Below are positions 18,935-28,523 of a DNA stretch of 64,000 bases, one piece after another. This DNA is from Lactiplantibacillus pentosus (GTDB lineage: Bacteria; Bacillota; Bacilli; Lactobacillales; Lactobacillaceae), in the NCBI RefSeq assembly GCF_003641185.1, contig NZ_CP032757.1:1922001-1986000 (forward strand). Reading direction: 5' to 3'. Both the position numbers and the translations under genes were made by a program. The notes below the pieces were generated by a model, which saw only the letters and a list, made by a program, of their open reading frames with translations, was not told the DNA's origin and ran no database searches. How positions within the stretch are numbered: position 1 is the first letter of the stretch; the number at the start of each line of letters is the position of its first letter.

Positions 18935-20221
18935 TTAGTTTTCATCATTGTTGTTTTCAGCGTTCTTCAATTCGTCACCAATCAAATCACCTAAAGTAAA
19001 TCCAGTTGATTCTTCTGGAGCATTAGCCGTTGAACGTTCGCTAGCAGTCCGGTTGTCGCGGTTGTTGTTGCGACGACGGTTGTTGTTGCGACGTTCTGGT
19101 TGGCTTTCGTTATCATCGTCAGCAGTTTGTGGCTTTTCTTCCAAAGCTTTAATTGATAAAGCTAACCGCTTTTCGTCTGGACGAACGTCTAAGACCTTAA
19201 CTTTGATTTCTTGACCAACTTTAAGCACGTCATTAGGCGTTGCAATGTGTTGGTGTGAAATTTGTGAAATATGAACTAACCCTTCAACACCAGGGAAGAC
19301 TTCCACAAAGGCACCAAAACTCGTCAAACGCTTAACTTTACCGTCAAGTACGGCACCTTGAGGGGCTTTTTCTTCAATGCCATCCCAAGGCTCTGGTAAA
19401 GTGGCTTTGATTGAAAGTGAAACCCGTTCGCGGTCAGCGTCAACAGATAAGATCTTAACCTTAACTTCTTGACCAACCTTCAAGACGTCAGCAGGCTTTT
19501 CAACCCGTTCGTATGAAATTTCTGAAACGTGAACTAACCCATCAATGCCACCAAGGTCAACGAAAGCACCGAAGTTCGTCAAACGAGCCACTTTACCTTC
19601 GACAACATCGCCAGCTTGTAAAGTCTTCAAAGCTTCTTCACGTTGTGCTTCACGTTGCTTTTCAACAACCGCACGGTGTGATAAGATCAAGCGATTTTCG
19701 CTAGGTTCAATTTCAATAATCTTAAGTTCAAGTTCTTGGCCTTTGTAGGCATTTAAATCTTCAACGTAATGATCATCAATCATTGAGGCAGGGATGAAGC
19801 CACGAACACCAGCGTCAACGACTAACCCGCCCTTAACAACTTGTGTTACCGGAGCTTTAATCGTATGACCTGCTTCGTATTCTTTTTCAACGTCGTCCCA
19901 AACTTTGCGAGCTTCTAACCGACGATGTGACAGTAAGTAACTGCCGTTTTCCTTGTCGCTGCCAATCCGAGAAATGACAACCAAGTCTAAAACATCACCG
20001 ACTTTAGCGGCTTCGTTGACATCGTCAACCCGTTGTGTTGAGAGTTCCTTCAATGGAACGACCCCTTCAACACCGGTACCTTGGATACCAACAATTACTT
20101 GTTTGTCGTCGTCGATTGCTAAGACTTCACCCTTAACAACGTCACCGACGTTTACTTCTTCGACGCTGTTTAAAGCGTCTAAAAGTTCATTTTTCTCTTG
20201 GCTATTTTCGTTTTCACTCAT
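18935..20221 (-). CDS. rpsA: Ribosomal protein S1 homologue
   Basis: A 428-residue RNA-binding protein with four S1 domains at about residues 20-100, 115-180, 200-270 and 285-360. Domains three and four are the best conserved (VARLTNFGAFVDLGGIDGLVHVSEIS; VKRLTSFGAFVEVFPGVEGLVHISQIS). The tail is rich in Asn and Arg (RRNNNRRRNNNRDN) and ends in an acidic stretch. Gram-positive S1 proteins have four domains rather than the six of E. coli. The order cmk - rpsA - der is the usual one in Firmicutes. Confidence 0.96.
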   Translation of the reverse strand: MSENENSQEKNELLDALNSVEEVNVGDVVKGEVLAIDDDKQVIVGIQGTGVEGVVPLKELSTQRVDDVNEAAKVGDVLDLVVISRIGSDKENGSYLLSHRRLEARKVWDDVEKEYEAGHTIKAPVTQVVKGGLVVDAGVRGFIPASMIDDHYVEDLNAYKGQELELKIIEIEPSENRLILSHRAVVEKQREAQREEALKTLQAGDVVEGKVARLTNFGAFVDLGGIDGLVHVSEISYERVEKPADVLKVGQEVKVKILSVDADRERVSLSIKATLPEPWDGIEEKAPQGAVLDGKVKRLTSFGAFVEVFPGVEGLVHISQISHQHIATPNDVLKVGQEIKVKVLDVRPDEKRLALSIKALEEKPQTADDDNESQPERRNNNRRRNNNRDNRTASERSTANAPEESTGFTLGDLIGDELKNAENNNDEN

Positions 20222-20310
20222 GCAAATTTCCTCCTGTCAACAATAACTCTAACCTATATCATAGCTGAAAATGCAATGAAAAGCTAGCTAAAAGCATTAA
20301 GTTAATGCAA

Positions 20311-20997
20311 TTAGATTGTTGAACTTTGTTTTTTTGTAATAATTTCAGCAATTGCAGCGACCACTTCGTCAATCGACATCGGGGTCGTATCAACTAATGT
20401 GGCATCCGCCGCTTGCGTTAATGGTGACACTTTACGCGTTGAATCTTTATGGTCGCGCAATTCGATTTCAGCTTGTAGCTGATCCAAGGGCGTGTCGATT
20501 CCCTTTTTGATGTTTTCCGCGTACCGGCGTTTGGCCCGCTCAGCGGCAGAAGCCACCAAGAAGATTTTGACTTCGGCATTCGGTAACACGGTCGTCCCGA
20601 TATCACGGCCATCCATCACGATGCCACCGGCCGTTGCCATTTCCCGTTGTTGGTCGGTCAAAATGGTCCGAACTTGTGGCAAAGCGGCAATCGTCGACAC
20701 GTTGTTCGTGACGTCTGGCTGCCGAATCGCTGACGTAATATCTTCCTGGTTGGCAAAGACCAGCTGGTCCGGTTCGCCAGGTTTGAAACTAATCTTGAGC
20801 GTCTTCATCGCCGCGATGACCGCAGTTTCGTCGGTCAAATCCACGTCGTGTTGCATGGCCCAATAAGTGACCGCCCGATACATGGCACCAGTATCGACAT
20901 AAATATAGCCAAACCGCTTCGCAACGAGTTTGGCTACGGTGCTTTTACCAGCTGAAGCTGGACCGTCGATGGCCACTTGTAGTGCTTGCTTAGCCAT
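20311..20997 (-). CDS. cmk: Cytidylate kinase
   Basis: A 228-residue nucleoside monophosphate kinase that phosphorylates CMP and dCMP with ATP. The P-loop is IDGPASAGKSTVAK near the N-terminus. The conserved YVDTGAMYRAVTYW, MDGRDIGTTVLP and RAKRRYAE segments follow. Together with thyA and the tRNA genes nearby it belongs to core nucleotide metabolism. Confidence 0.97.
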   Translation of the reverse strand: MAKQALQVAIDGPASAGKSTVAKLVAKRFGYIYVDTGAMYRAVTYWAMQHDVDLTDETAVIAAMKTLKISFKPGEPDQLVFANQEDITSAIRQPDVTNNVSTIAALPQVRTILTDQQREMATAGGIVMDGRDIGTTVLPNAEVKIFLVASAAERAKRRYAENIKKGIDTPLDQLQAEIELRDHKDSTRKVSPLTQAADATLVDTTPMSIDEVVAAIAEIITKKQSSTI

Positions 20998-21033
20998 TAA
21001 ACTAACTCCTCACAATCTCAAAAAAATCGTGTA

Positions 21034-21666
21034 TTAACGGACACGTAGCCGTTGTCCCGCTGAAAGCGTCGAGTCAGATGACAACCCGTTAAGTTCTAAC
21101 AGTTTATCCACTGAAATTCCGGCATTCGTCGCGACTCGGTAGACCCCTTGACCAGCCTCTACCGTAACGTACTTAGTGCCTGAAGATGATTCTGAGGAGC
21201 TACTACTGCTGCTAGCACTACTTTCGTCAGTACTCGCCGATGATTCGGAGCTGGCGGCTGACTCACTGGCAGCTTTTGAACTGGCCGCCTTCGAACTAGC
21301 TAAAGCTAAACTACTGCTTTTAGCAGCGGCCTTTTTAGACGATGCGGCCGCTTTTTTCTTGCTAGCAGCAACTGAAGATTTACTGTCAGCAGCACTGGCC
21401 GATGACTTTTTCGAGCTCGAACTAGCAACTTGTTCGGTCTGTTGCGGATTATTAAGCGAATTCTTTTTCACCAAGAAGTATCCAATTGGTGCCAAAGCGA
21501 GCAACAGGATCAAAACGACTAATACCGTCGTTAAAGTCGAGTTACTACTGTCTTGTTTTCGTTTTTGAGTTCGCGATAAATTGCCCGAGTCATCCCGATC
21601 GTCTTCAAAAGTTTTGTCCCAAGGCTTGTCAGCTTGGGATTTATCATTATCATTTTTTTGACTCAT
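21034..21666 (-). CDS. LysM-domain membrane protein
   Basis: A 210-residue protein with a charged N-terminus, one membrane segment (TTVLVVLILLLALAPIGYFL, about residues 45-66), a long Ser/Ala/Lys-rich linker of about 85 residues and one C-terminal LysM domain (YVTVEAGQGVYRVATNAG ... SAGQRLRVR). The cytoplasmic N-terminus and outside LysM imply a bitopic protein that binds peptidoglycan. The location between recQ and cmk matches YpbE of Bacillus. The role is unknown. Confidence 0.9.
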   Translation of the reverse strand: MSQKNDNDKSQADKPWDKTFEDDRDDSGNLSRTQKRKQDSSNSTLTTVLVVLILLLALAPIGYFLVKKNSLNNPQQTEQVASSSSKKSSASAADSKSSVAASKKKAAASSKKAAAKSSSLALASSKAASSKAASESAASSESSASTDESSASSSSSSSESSSGTKYVTVEAGQGVYRVATNAGISVDKLLELNGLSSDSTLSAGQRLRVR

Positions 21667-21727
21667 AGGGTGTTCCTCCTCAAAAAACTTTCAACCAATA
21701 TTGTAACATAACCCAGAATTGATTTCT

Positions 21728-23167
21728 TTAAGAATTTGGTAAAAACAATTGGGCTAAGCGCTGCTCCCACGTGACAACCGTCGGACTCATACTGGGTTTC
21801 ACCGCGGTCAGTCCTAGTTCGTCCAGAGGAAGCGGCTCACCTGCTAACTGGCAACAACGGTCAGTATGTGGCGGTTCAGTTTCGTCAAAATAAGCTAACA
21901 TGACCGCACGGTGACAAGTCGTCGTTTGAACATATCGCATCAAGTCGCGTAGCTCGTGTTCCTTGGCCGCCTGACGTGCCGCAAAAATTTCGGCGACCTC
22001 GGCCGGCGAAACCGCCTGTTGCCAGTAGGCCTCCAGCACCCGACTGCGATCATCAGTGACCGGTTGGCCAGCCTGATGACGTGCAAAATCTTGTTGGACT
22101 TCGTTAGGCGTTGCAGCAGTCAATTCGTTTAAATTCCGAACGAGGTTTTCATCACCAGGTGCATACAGCATCACGGCTAACGCTTGTTGACCATCCCGCC
22201 CAGCGCGCCCAATTTCTTGAACATAATCCGCTAAGGTGGTCGGTAAGTGGTAATGAATGACCAACCGAATATCGGCCTTATTGATCCCCATTCCAAAAGC
22301 GGATGTCGCACAAATGACATCCAACTGGTCGGCCATAAACTGTTGCTGAATCTTAAAGCGATCCTCTGCCGCTAGCCCCGCATGATAAGCCGCCACGCGC
22401 AGTTTGGTCGTTGTCCGCAACCATTCAGCAATCAGATCCGTTTGGCGTTTGGACGTAAAATACACGATTGCTGGCCCCCGACTACTCGTGACGAGGTGCT
22501 GGAGTGTCGCGCGTTTATCAACCTCATCATTGACCGCTTCCACGGCCAGATAAATATTAGGTCGATTGACCGAATACAACACTTGTTGCGCATCAGTCGC
22601 ATTCAGCTGCGTCAAAATATCTTGGCGAACCTGCGGCGTAGCAGTCGCGGTTAACATCAAAGTACGCGGCGTCCCTAACTGTTGGCGAATCGGGCCGAGT
22701 CGTCGATAATCCGGGCGGAAATCTGGACCCCAAGTCGAAATACAGTGAGCTTCATCAATCACTAATAACGCAATCGTCAATTTTGCCAAGGCGTCTTGAA
22801 CCACGGTCTGTTGCAACATTTCCGGCGAAATAAAGAGAAACTTTACTTGGTTCAAATTGGCTAACAACTGTTGGCGCGCACTGAAATCCAGCTGTGAGGT
22901 TAAGGCGGCCACCTGCTTTTCACCCTGGTAATTTAAGCGGGCGACTTGGTCTTGCATCAGTGAAATCAGGGGCGACACCACCACGACGATGCCTGGCACC
23001 ACCGTACCGACCAACTGATAAATCAAGGATTTCCCAGTTCCCGTCGGTAAAACGGCCAGGACATCTTGCCCTGCTAGCAAATCCTGAATAACCGCCAATT
23101 GTCCCGGGCGAAACTCATCGAAGCCATATTTAGTTTTTAACAGTTGATACAATTCAGCTTCCGACAT
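21728..23167 (-). CDS. recQ: RecQ-family ATP-dependent DNA helicase
   Basis: A 479-residue superfamily 2 helicase. Motif I is LPTGTGKSLIYQ, motif II is VIDEAHCISTWGPDFRPDYRRL, and motif VI is QEIGRAGRDGQ. After the helicase core there is a short zinc-binding region with Cys residues (TTCHRAVMLAYFDE...RCCQLAG). It lacks the C-terminal HRDC domain of E. coli RecQ, as do short RecQ proteins of Firmicutes, so this is not a truncation. Its start overlaps the upstream YpbB-like gene by 14 bases. Confidence 0.95.
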   Translation of the reverse strand: MSEAELYQLLKTKYGFDEFRPGQLAVIQDLLAGQDVLAVLPTGTGKSLIYQLVGTVVPGIVVVVSPLISLMQDQVARLNYQGEKQVAALTSQLDFSARQQLLANLNQVKFLFISPEMLQQTVVQDALAKLTIALLVIDEAHCISTWGPDFRPDYRRLGPIRQQLGTPRTLMLTATATPQVRQDILTQLNATDAQQVLYSVNRPNIYLAVEAVNDEVDKRATLQHLVTSSRGPAIVYFTSKRQTDLIAEWLRTTTKLRVAAYHAGLAAEDRFKIQQQFMADQLDVICATSAFGMGINKADIRLVIHYHLPTTLADYVQEIGRAGRDGQQALAVMLYAPGDENLVRNLNELTAATPNEVQQDFARHQAGQPVTDDRSRVLEAYWQQAVSPAEVAEIFAARQAAKEHELRDLMRYVQTTTCHRAVMLAYFDETEPPHTDRCCQLAGEPLPLDELGLTAVKPSMSPTVVTWEQRLAQLFLPNS

Positions 23168-24200
23168 GGTGACACCTCATAATTTGAAATAACCGAAATT
23201 CAAAGAAGTCCAATTCCGGTAACGCAGCCTGCGCATCTTGAAACGACCAACTGGCAATCTCTGGTTGACCTGCAAAGCACCGCGTTAACGTCTCAATGAC
23301 CTGAGCATCTAGCACCGTCGTAAACGGAAAACTGGGCAACCAAATAGCGACTTCCAACAAGTGTTCACGGACCGTACTCAATTTCAACTTACGAGCAGTG
23401 GCAATTTTGGTCAAGGCGTGTGTCTGCGTAAACGCTTGATAGGTTTGCTGGGCACTTTTACTGACCGGGCTCGGCTGAACGAGCGGCGCTAATAATGGCC
23501 ACAACGGGTCATCGGGATGGGCTTGTAGCCACCGTACCCACTGACAGCTCACATCTGTCCGCATCAAGCCAGTCTCAAGTGGCTGCCGATGCAGCATCGT
23601 GGCTAACTGGTCATTGGTCCGTCCCGGTGCCTGATACCCCGTCAAACTGTCAACAAACACCGTCGCCAATTCATCGGTCGGGACACTCGTCAAAAAAGCG
23701 GTCAACGCCGCATGAACGCGGTCACCCAAATCAGTCGTCGACCGTTGTCGCAACCACCGTTTGACCTGCGCCTGAATGCTGGGGTCCGTCGTGGTCGGAT
23801 AGTAGCGGCGCTCATGATGGACCAACTCGGAAGTCACTTGTAGCGCCAGCTGACTGACTTGCTGAAAACGGCGCACATCGACCGTCTGAAATCGGCTGAA
23901 TGCTTGTGGCAAGTAGCGGTGTTCCTGAATGACCACCCACCGCGCCTGTCCTGCCGCAGTCAACTGCCAACTGCCCGCTTCCGGACTAATCAGCAAGCCG
24001 TTCTCTTCCAGAACCGCAGTCGCTGCCATAAAATCTTCGAGGGGGACCCCGTGCCAGCTATCTAGCAAATCTAAACAGCCCGCGGTCAAACCAGCAAACA
24101 ACGTCGAGACTGTGCGGCGTCCGCGTAAGACATTGAACATGCCTTTGGCGCGGCGTGGCGTCGTCCCAAATAAGAGCAGCACATAATCCGTAAACACCAT
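23154..24200 (-). CDS. YpbB-like helix-turn-helix protein
   Basis: A 348-residue soluble protein. Near the C-terminus (about residues 265-300) is LTKIATARKLKLSTVREHLLE, a helix-turn-helix of the type found in YpbB and at the end of some RecQ proteins (HTH_40). The rest is alpha-helical without known catalytic motifs. It overlaps recQ by 14 bases, and the same pair (YpbB-RecQ) is found in Bacillus, which suggests the two proteins act together. A GGAGGTG site precedes the ATG. Confidence 0.85.
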   Translation of the reverse strand: MVFTDYVLLLFGTTPRRAKGMFNVLRGRRTVSTLFAGLTAGCLDLLDSWHGVPLEDFMAATAVLEENGLLISPEAGSWQLTAAGQARWVVIQEHRYLPQAFSRFQTVDVRRFQQVSQLALQVTSELVHHERRYYPTTTDPSIQAQVKRWLRQRSTTDLGDRVHAALTAFLTSVPTDELATVFVDSLTGYQAPGRTNDQLATMLHRQPLETGLMRTDVSCQWVRWLQAHPDDPLWPLLAPLVQPSPVSKSAQQTYQAFTQTHALTKIATARKLKLSTVREHLLEVAIWLPSFPFTTVLDAQVIETLTRCFAGQPEIASWSFQDAQAALPELDFFEFRLFQIMRCHHVGS

Positions 24201-24356
24201 GGCACCTCCTTCCTAAATTAACTAGTCGTTGGTATCTAAGCACAACGACTTTTATGTAGATCCGAATTAAACTTGCCTTGATTACAAAAGCATAGCGACT
24301 TATTTCAAGCCGAAAAAATTCACTGGATTGATAAGTACACGTTATATTAGTCACAC

Positions 24357-25430
24357 CTTGTGCTAGTTAATTTGTCCTGAATCATGATTAAAACTTGCCA
24401 TTTATTTGGCTTACTGTTCGTCTGCCGGTGCCCTCCATATTCCGACTTCCGGGACCGGCTGACAATTGCTGGAACGTAAGCCGACATCGATTTGAACTCA
24501 CGCAGAAGTTCACTGCTCAATTTCAAATACGAGTCTTATTCTAAGCCGGAAGAAGACCACTTCCAGATAAGAATAATTTGGCTACTGAGCATTGTCCGCC
24601 GGCCCCTCCAGTCGGGAAGCCGCTCGAATGGCAGATGAACGACCACCTATCTGGGTACAACTGACCACTGAACGTTAGAAGACAGGTCCTTCGAGCAAAC
24701 TTAAAATCTATCTTGATGATGCTTGTGGTATTTTAGCACTGAGAAGCTTACCGAATATGATTCACTAATTTCAATGGCAACTAGTGCTGAATTTAGTCGG
24801 TAAAATTATCTTTGAGTAGAATTCAAAATTTTGCTATCTCAAACGACCAGTGTAGATTCTGACAAGTTGAGTAAAGTTACTTTTCTGAGACCTTGAAACA
24901 TGAGTCGAAAAAATTAGTGGTTGTTAAAAACTAGTTCGACAGTTGACTATCAAAATTTCCATGTACCAAGGAATCAACGACTAATTCCACAAAAAGCTAG
25001 GTCCGCACATGTCTGCCTTTAGAATAAGATCCCGGCTGGAAGGTATTCGGGGCAAGGCCCAGTGCTTCTTAGAGTGTGAGGTTCAGACGGTTTGGGACAG
25101 AGGATTAGCCTAGCTAGAGCGTTAAGCAACGCATTTCCGCTTGGCGTTCTGGCGTAGCTAACCGGAAGTCCCAGTCTGGCCCGAACATGTTTCGGCAATA
25201 TCGCGGGCAACGTGAAAGACCAGTATTTAAGACGTGAACTGTCGGCTTAAATCTGCGTCCACCACGTTACGGCCATTGACCAGAATGCCTGGAAGCCGGT
25301 GCAGGACTCATCTACCACATAAAATTTACGGTAACTCGCACTGTTTCCAGCGGGTCTCAGCTGGTAGCCTTTGAACTTAGAATTGGCACGATTTAATCAT
25401 CTTTAAAGCTAAATAACAGCTAGCACAACG
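24357..25430 (+). repeat. Long non-coding repeat element, copy B (full form)
   Basis: The most complete copy, about 1.07 kb, in the gap between the YpbB-like gene and ribU. The ends are inverted repeats: CTTGTGCTAG at 24357-24366 and CTAGCACAACG at 25420-25430. Pairing continues inward through ATGATTAAA / TTTAATCAT to TTGCCA / GGCACG. Inside are block 1 (24411-24508), block 2 (24509 to about 25000), block 3 (from 25001), block 4 (about 25078-25205) and block 5 (about 25216-25380). Block 2 contains TTATTCTAAGCCGGAAG, whose arms GGAAG/CTTCC and TTATTCT/AGAATAA form a strong stem. No reading frame is shared with copies A or C. No target-site duplication is obvious. Confidence 0.88.
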
Positions 25431-25522
25431 CAGGCGCATTCACAACATAAATTTGAACGCAGATATCAACTCAATTCAAAAACGCAATGCTTTAAGAATA
25501 GCACGCTCAGCGGTCAAAAAAA

Positions 25523-25550
25523 AGCAGTCACCATGCAATTGATGACTGCT
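25523..25550 (-). terminator. Terminator after ribU
   Basis: An 8-bp perfect stem (AGCAGTCA / TGACTGCT) is followed by eight T residues on the minus strand, 23 bases after the ribU stop. Confidence 0.88.
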
Positions 25551-25572
25551 CACGTTTTTCACGTGTTATTTT

Positions 25573-26157
25573 TTAAACGCGACTTGTCAATTGATTATGC
25601 GTTCCCAACCACTTTGCTAAACGGTTGTAGACTAACCAGAAGACGTTGCCGACCAATAAGCCTTTGATCAAGTTGAATGGGACAACGGCCACTAAGACGA
25701 TCGTATTCAACGACATGCTTAGCTTCATGCCCATCACTTGTAAGTAAAATGGCAGTACGAACGTCAAGTTGGCTAACGATTCAATGACCGTTAGTCCAAT
25801 CGTCGCGACGCAAATCGCCAGTGGCATCCGCCACTTTGGATTGCCGCGATAATAGCGCAGCACAGCGGCAAAGGCTAAAATCAGAATAGCCGTACCTAAG
25901 AAGCTGGCCAACGAACCAATTAAGTTATAAACTGCAAAGCCGACCATGGCTGAGTGCAGTAATAACTTGATGATGGTGATGATAAACGCACCGCCGACGC
26001 CGAATAGAAATAGACCAATCAAAATCGGAATATCCGAAAAATCAATCTTCATTCATGGCGCAACCGGCAAAATCGGAAACTCCAGTAACATTAAAATATA
26101 CGCAATGGCACCGAGTAAGGCTATGCCCACTAGTCGGTGTAACGTTGTATGTTGCAT
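25573..26157 (-). pseudogene. ribU: Riboflavin ECF transporter S component, interrupted by an in-frame stop
   Basis: Read from the ATG at 26157 (AGGAGG seven bases upstream), the product starts MQHTTLHRLVGIALLG and runs to FPILPVAP. It then meets TGA at 26053-26055, and the same frame continues directly as MKIDFSDIPILIGLFLFGVG to a stop at 25573. RibU proteins normally read through this point with a Trp or hydrophobic residue before KIDFSD, so the stop looks like a TGG-to-TGA change. The residue pattern and the FMN riboswitch upstream identify it as RibU, the membrane riboflavin-binding subunit. An ATG immediately follows the stop, so reinitiation could make a protein lacking the first membrane segment. 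A sequencing error is the other option. Confidence 0.88.
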
Positions 26158-26211
26158 AACGCACCCTCCTATGGGTCATCTTCAATGAACCGCATTACCA
26201 TTTGTTCAACT

Positions 26212-26254
26212 AAAAAAATCCGCTCCGATCACACTAACTGTCATCCGGGGCGGA
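26212..26254 (-). terminator. Riboswitch-controlled terminator
   Basis: On the minus strand the stem TCCGCCCCGGAT / ATCGGAGCGGA is followed by seven T residues. It lies between the FMN aptamer and the ribU ribosome site and is the expression platform. Confidence 0.88.
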
Positions 26255-26284
26255 CTTACTTGCAACGCTTGGCAAATAAGCTCG

Positions 26285-26399
26285 ATCTTCTTTATACCAG
26301 ACTTTACTGTCGACTTTGGAATTGCACCAAATCACTATGCACACGCATAGGTCGCGGGTTATTACCGCCGGTCGGGAATTACACCCTGCCCTGAAGATG
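26285..26399 (-). promoter_or_regulatory. FMN riboswitch (RFN element)
   Basis: The minus strand has the RFN landmarks in order: ATCTTC, AGGGCAGGGTG, AATTCCCGACCGGCGGT, then AACCCGCGACC, later AATTCCAAAGTCGACAG and the closing GAAGAT that pairs with ATCTTC (P1). Bound FMN should favour the downstream terminator and shut off ribU. Confidence 0.96.
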
Positions 26400-26424
26400 A
26401 ACCAATATTTATTTTTACAAGTTC

Positions 26425-26453
26425 ATTGTAATGGCTTCCGTTCAAAAATGCAA
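26425..26453 (-). promoter_or_regulatory. Promoter of the FMN-riboswitch transcript
   Basis: TTGCAT (26448-26453) and TACAAT (26425-26430) on the minus strand are 17 bases apart, about 25 bases before the aptamer. The -35 lies just past the rluB stop codon. Confidence 0.75.
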
Positions 26454-26456
26454 GCG

Positions 26457-27173
26457 TTATCGTTCACCTTTTAACTTACTAATTTCGATCGGCTTCAATT
26501 TACGATATTCGCCGGGTTGTAAACTTTGTAAATCTAGAACCCCATACCGTTCACGTTTCAGCTTCGTCACTGGGTGGCCAACTGCTGCCAACATTTTCTT
26601 TACTTGGTGATTGTGGCCTTCGTGAATCGTCAACTGGACTAACGCGTTATTTTTCTTGTGATCACTATCTAACAAATTCGACTTAGCCGGCGCAGTCTTG
26701 CGACCATCGATTTCGACGCCGAGCCGTAATTGCTTCAAGTCGGCATTAGTCGGGACGCCTTCAACCTTCGCTAAATAAGTCTTTTTGACCTCGTATTTCG
26801 GATGGGTCAGCCGATTAGCTAGTGCACCATCATTGGTCATAATGAGTAAGCCGGAAGTGTCATAGTCCAAACGTCCCACCGGATAGATCCGTTCAGGCAC
26901 GTCCTCAAAGAAGTCCATGACCGTCTTACGGCCCTTTTCATCGTGAACCGTCGTGACGACGCCCCGCGGCTTGTAAAATAAGTAATACACAAGTTTTTCA
27001 GCGTTCAACGGCACACCGTCAACTTCGACGTGGTCATGTGGTTCGACCTTAACGCCCAACGTTGTCACGGTCTTGCCGTTGACTTTCACGTGACCAGAAG
27101 TAATCAAGACTTCGGACTTCCGTCGCGACGCAATGCCGGCTTCTGCCATCACTTTTTGTAATCGTTCTGCCAT
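26457..27173 (-). CDS. rluB: 23S rRNA pseudouridine synthase, RsuA/RluB family
   Basis: A 238-residue enzyme. An N-terminal S4 RNA-binding domain ([21 protein letters not shown]) is followed by the catalytic domain, with the active Asp in PVGRLDYDTSGLLIMTNDG. The C-terminal KLKRERYGVL segment is typical. RluB modifies U2605 of 23S rRNA in E. coli. The ATG overlaps the last base of the scpB stop codon, and the scpA-scpB-rluB order is standard in Firmicutes. Confidence 0.95.
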   Translation of the reverse strand: MAERLQKVMAEAGIASRRKSEVLITSGHVKVNGKTVTTLGVKVEPHDHVEVDGVPLNAEKLVYYLFYKPRGVVTTVHDEKGRKTVMDFFEDVPERIYPVGRLDYDTSGLLIMTNDGALANRLTHPKYEVKKTYLAKVEGVPTNADLKQLRLGVEIDGRKTAPAKSNLLDSDHKKNNALVQLTIHEGHNHQVKKMLAAVGHPVTKLKRERYGVLDLQSLQPGEYRKLKPIEISKLKGER

Positions 27174-27772
27174 TAGTTTTCCTCACGATTTCCTTTTAGT
27201 TTATCCTGAAATGCATTCAAAAATAGGTTGGTTTCTGGAGCGAGATGTTCAGCATCACTCAGCGCCGCCAAATCGATGGCAGGTAAATCGTCGAGTGATT
27301 TCAAGCCAAAGTAATCCAAAAACAGTTCCGTGGTCCCATATAGAATCGGTCGCCCAGGTTCATTTAACCGCCCCGTCTCAGTCACGAGTTGCCGAAGTAC
27401 CAATTTTTGAATCGTCGAGCCACTGTGGACGCCTCGAATCTCATCAATTTCGATTCGAGTCAACGGTTGCCGGTACGCGATGATTGCAAGCACTTCTAGC
27501 GAGGCCTGTGACAAACTGGTCGTCAGTGGTGCTTCAAAATACCGTTTCAATACTGGGGCAACTGCGGCCTTAGTCGCCAGCCGATACGTGTTCTCCGTCG
27601 ATAAAATCATCAACGCACTGTCCTCGTCTTGCTCATAGCGAGTCGCAAGTTCCGTTAGCATCGTGGTGATTGCAGGCTTGGCAAACCCCGTTGCGTGTTC
27701 GATTTCAGCCACGGTAATGCCTTCATCCCCAGCAACAAATAATAATCCTTCAATCTGTTCAATGTTCGTCAT
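27173..27772 (-). CDS. scpB: Segregation and condensation protein B
   Basis: A 199-residue kleisin-associated subunit of the SMC-ScpAB condensin complex that helps chromosome segregation. It is built of two winged-helix domains, with [20 protein letters not shown] at the N-terminus and [20 protein letters not shown] in the second domain, all typical of ScpB. The second ATG (27772) is preferred because AGGA lies eight bases upstream. An ATG three codons earlier is possible. It overlaps the 3' end of scpA. Confidence 0.96.
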   Translation of the reverse strand: MTNIEQIEGLLFVAGDEGITVAEIEHATGFAKPAITTMLTELATRYEQDEDSALMILSTENTYRLATKAAVAPVLKRYFEAPLTTSLSQASLEVLAIIAYRQPLTRIEIDEIRGVHSGSTIQKLVLRQLVTETGRLNEPGRPILYGTTELFLDYFGLKSLDDLPAIDLAALSDAEHLAPETNLFLNAFQDKLKGNREEN

Positions 27773-28523
27773 GCTGTTCATCCTGTCGTAAATATAAATG
27801 GATCGGGGTCAGCGGTGCCGCTTGCTGGAGCGACACTTGATCCTGCTTGGTTAATTCTAACACAGCCATAAAGGTTGTCACTAACATTTCATCACTTGCA
27901 CTGACTGTAAACAAGTCTGCAAAATCCATGCCGTGCGGTTGTTGCTGCAGCTGGGTGGTAATTTGTACCATCCGTTCATCGATGTTAACCGTCTCGGCAA
28001 CGACCGTCTTGGTGAGCGGTCGCACACGACGCCGTTTTGCCACTAATTGACGAAAGGCGGCTTGCAAATCATCTAACGTGATGCCTGCGGTCAACTTGGG
28101 CGCACTTAAATCAGCAGGCACTAACATGGCTTCGCGTGTGAAATGTTGATGCCGTTCCTGTTCCTTGGTCCGCAATTCCCCAGCAGCTTCTTGATAGACC
28201 TTATAGGCCAACAATTCAGCCACCAACGAATCACGGGGGTCAGTGTCATCTTCTAAATCCTCGTCATCTTCTGGCTCCGGTTGCGGCAGCAGGAAGCGAC
28301 TTTTAATGGTCATCAAGGTCGCAGCCATCACTAAATAATCACCAACAATATCGAGTTTCAGCGCTCGCATGGAATGCAGATAATCTAAATATTGTTGGGT
28401 GATGGCCGCAATCGGGATATCATAAATATCCATCTTATTTTGCCGAATCAGATGCAATAATAAATCCAGCGGTCCCTCAAATTCCGAAATCTTAATGGTG
28501 ATTGGTTGTTGTTCGTCTGTCAC
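27759..28523 (-). CDS. scpA: Segregation and condensation protein A
   Basis: A 254-residue kleisin bridging SMC heads. The N-terminus is the diagnostic [24 protein letters not shown], followed by [18 protein letters not shown]. The acidic middle ([15 protein letters not shown]) and the C-terminal winged helix are present. The start is a GTG at 28523 with GGGAG upstream. This lies inside the end of the ribT gene, in another frame. Confidence 0.95.
   Translation of the reverse strand: MTDEQQPITIKISEFEGPLDLLLHLIRQNKMDIYDIPIAAITQQYLDYLHSMRALKLDIVGDYLVMAATLMTIKSRFLLPQPEPEDDEDLEDDTDPRDSLVAELLAYKVYQEAAGELRTKEQERHQHFTREAMLVPADLSAPKLTAGITLDDLQAAFRQLVAKRRRVRPLTKTVVAETVNIDERMVQITTQLQQQPHGMDFADLFTVSASDEMLVTTFMAVLELTKQDQVSLQQAAPLTPIHLYLRQDEQHDEH

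Noticed and set aside
21034..21666. Ser/Ala/Lys-rich stretch of the LysM protein as a DNA repeat or second gene on the other strand
   Set aside because: The long antisense frame at 21176-21568 is a by-product of the biased codons. The membrane segment and LysM domain support the minus-strand frame.
21728..23167. recQ as a truncated gene
   Set aside because: The HRDC domain is absent, but short RecQ proteins are usual in Firmicutes, and the conserved overlap with the YpbB-like gene supports an intact gene.
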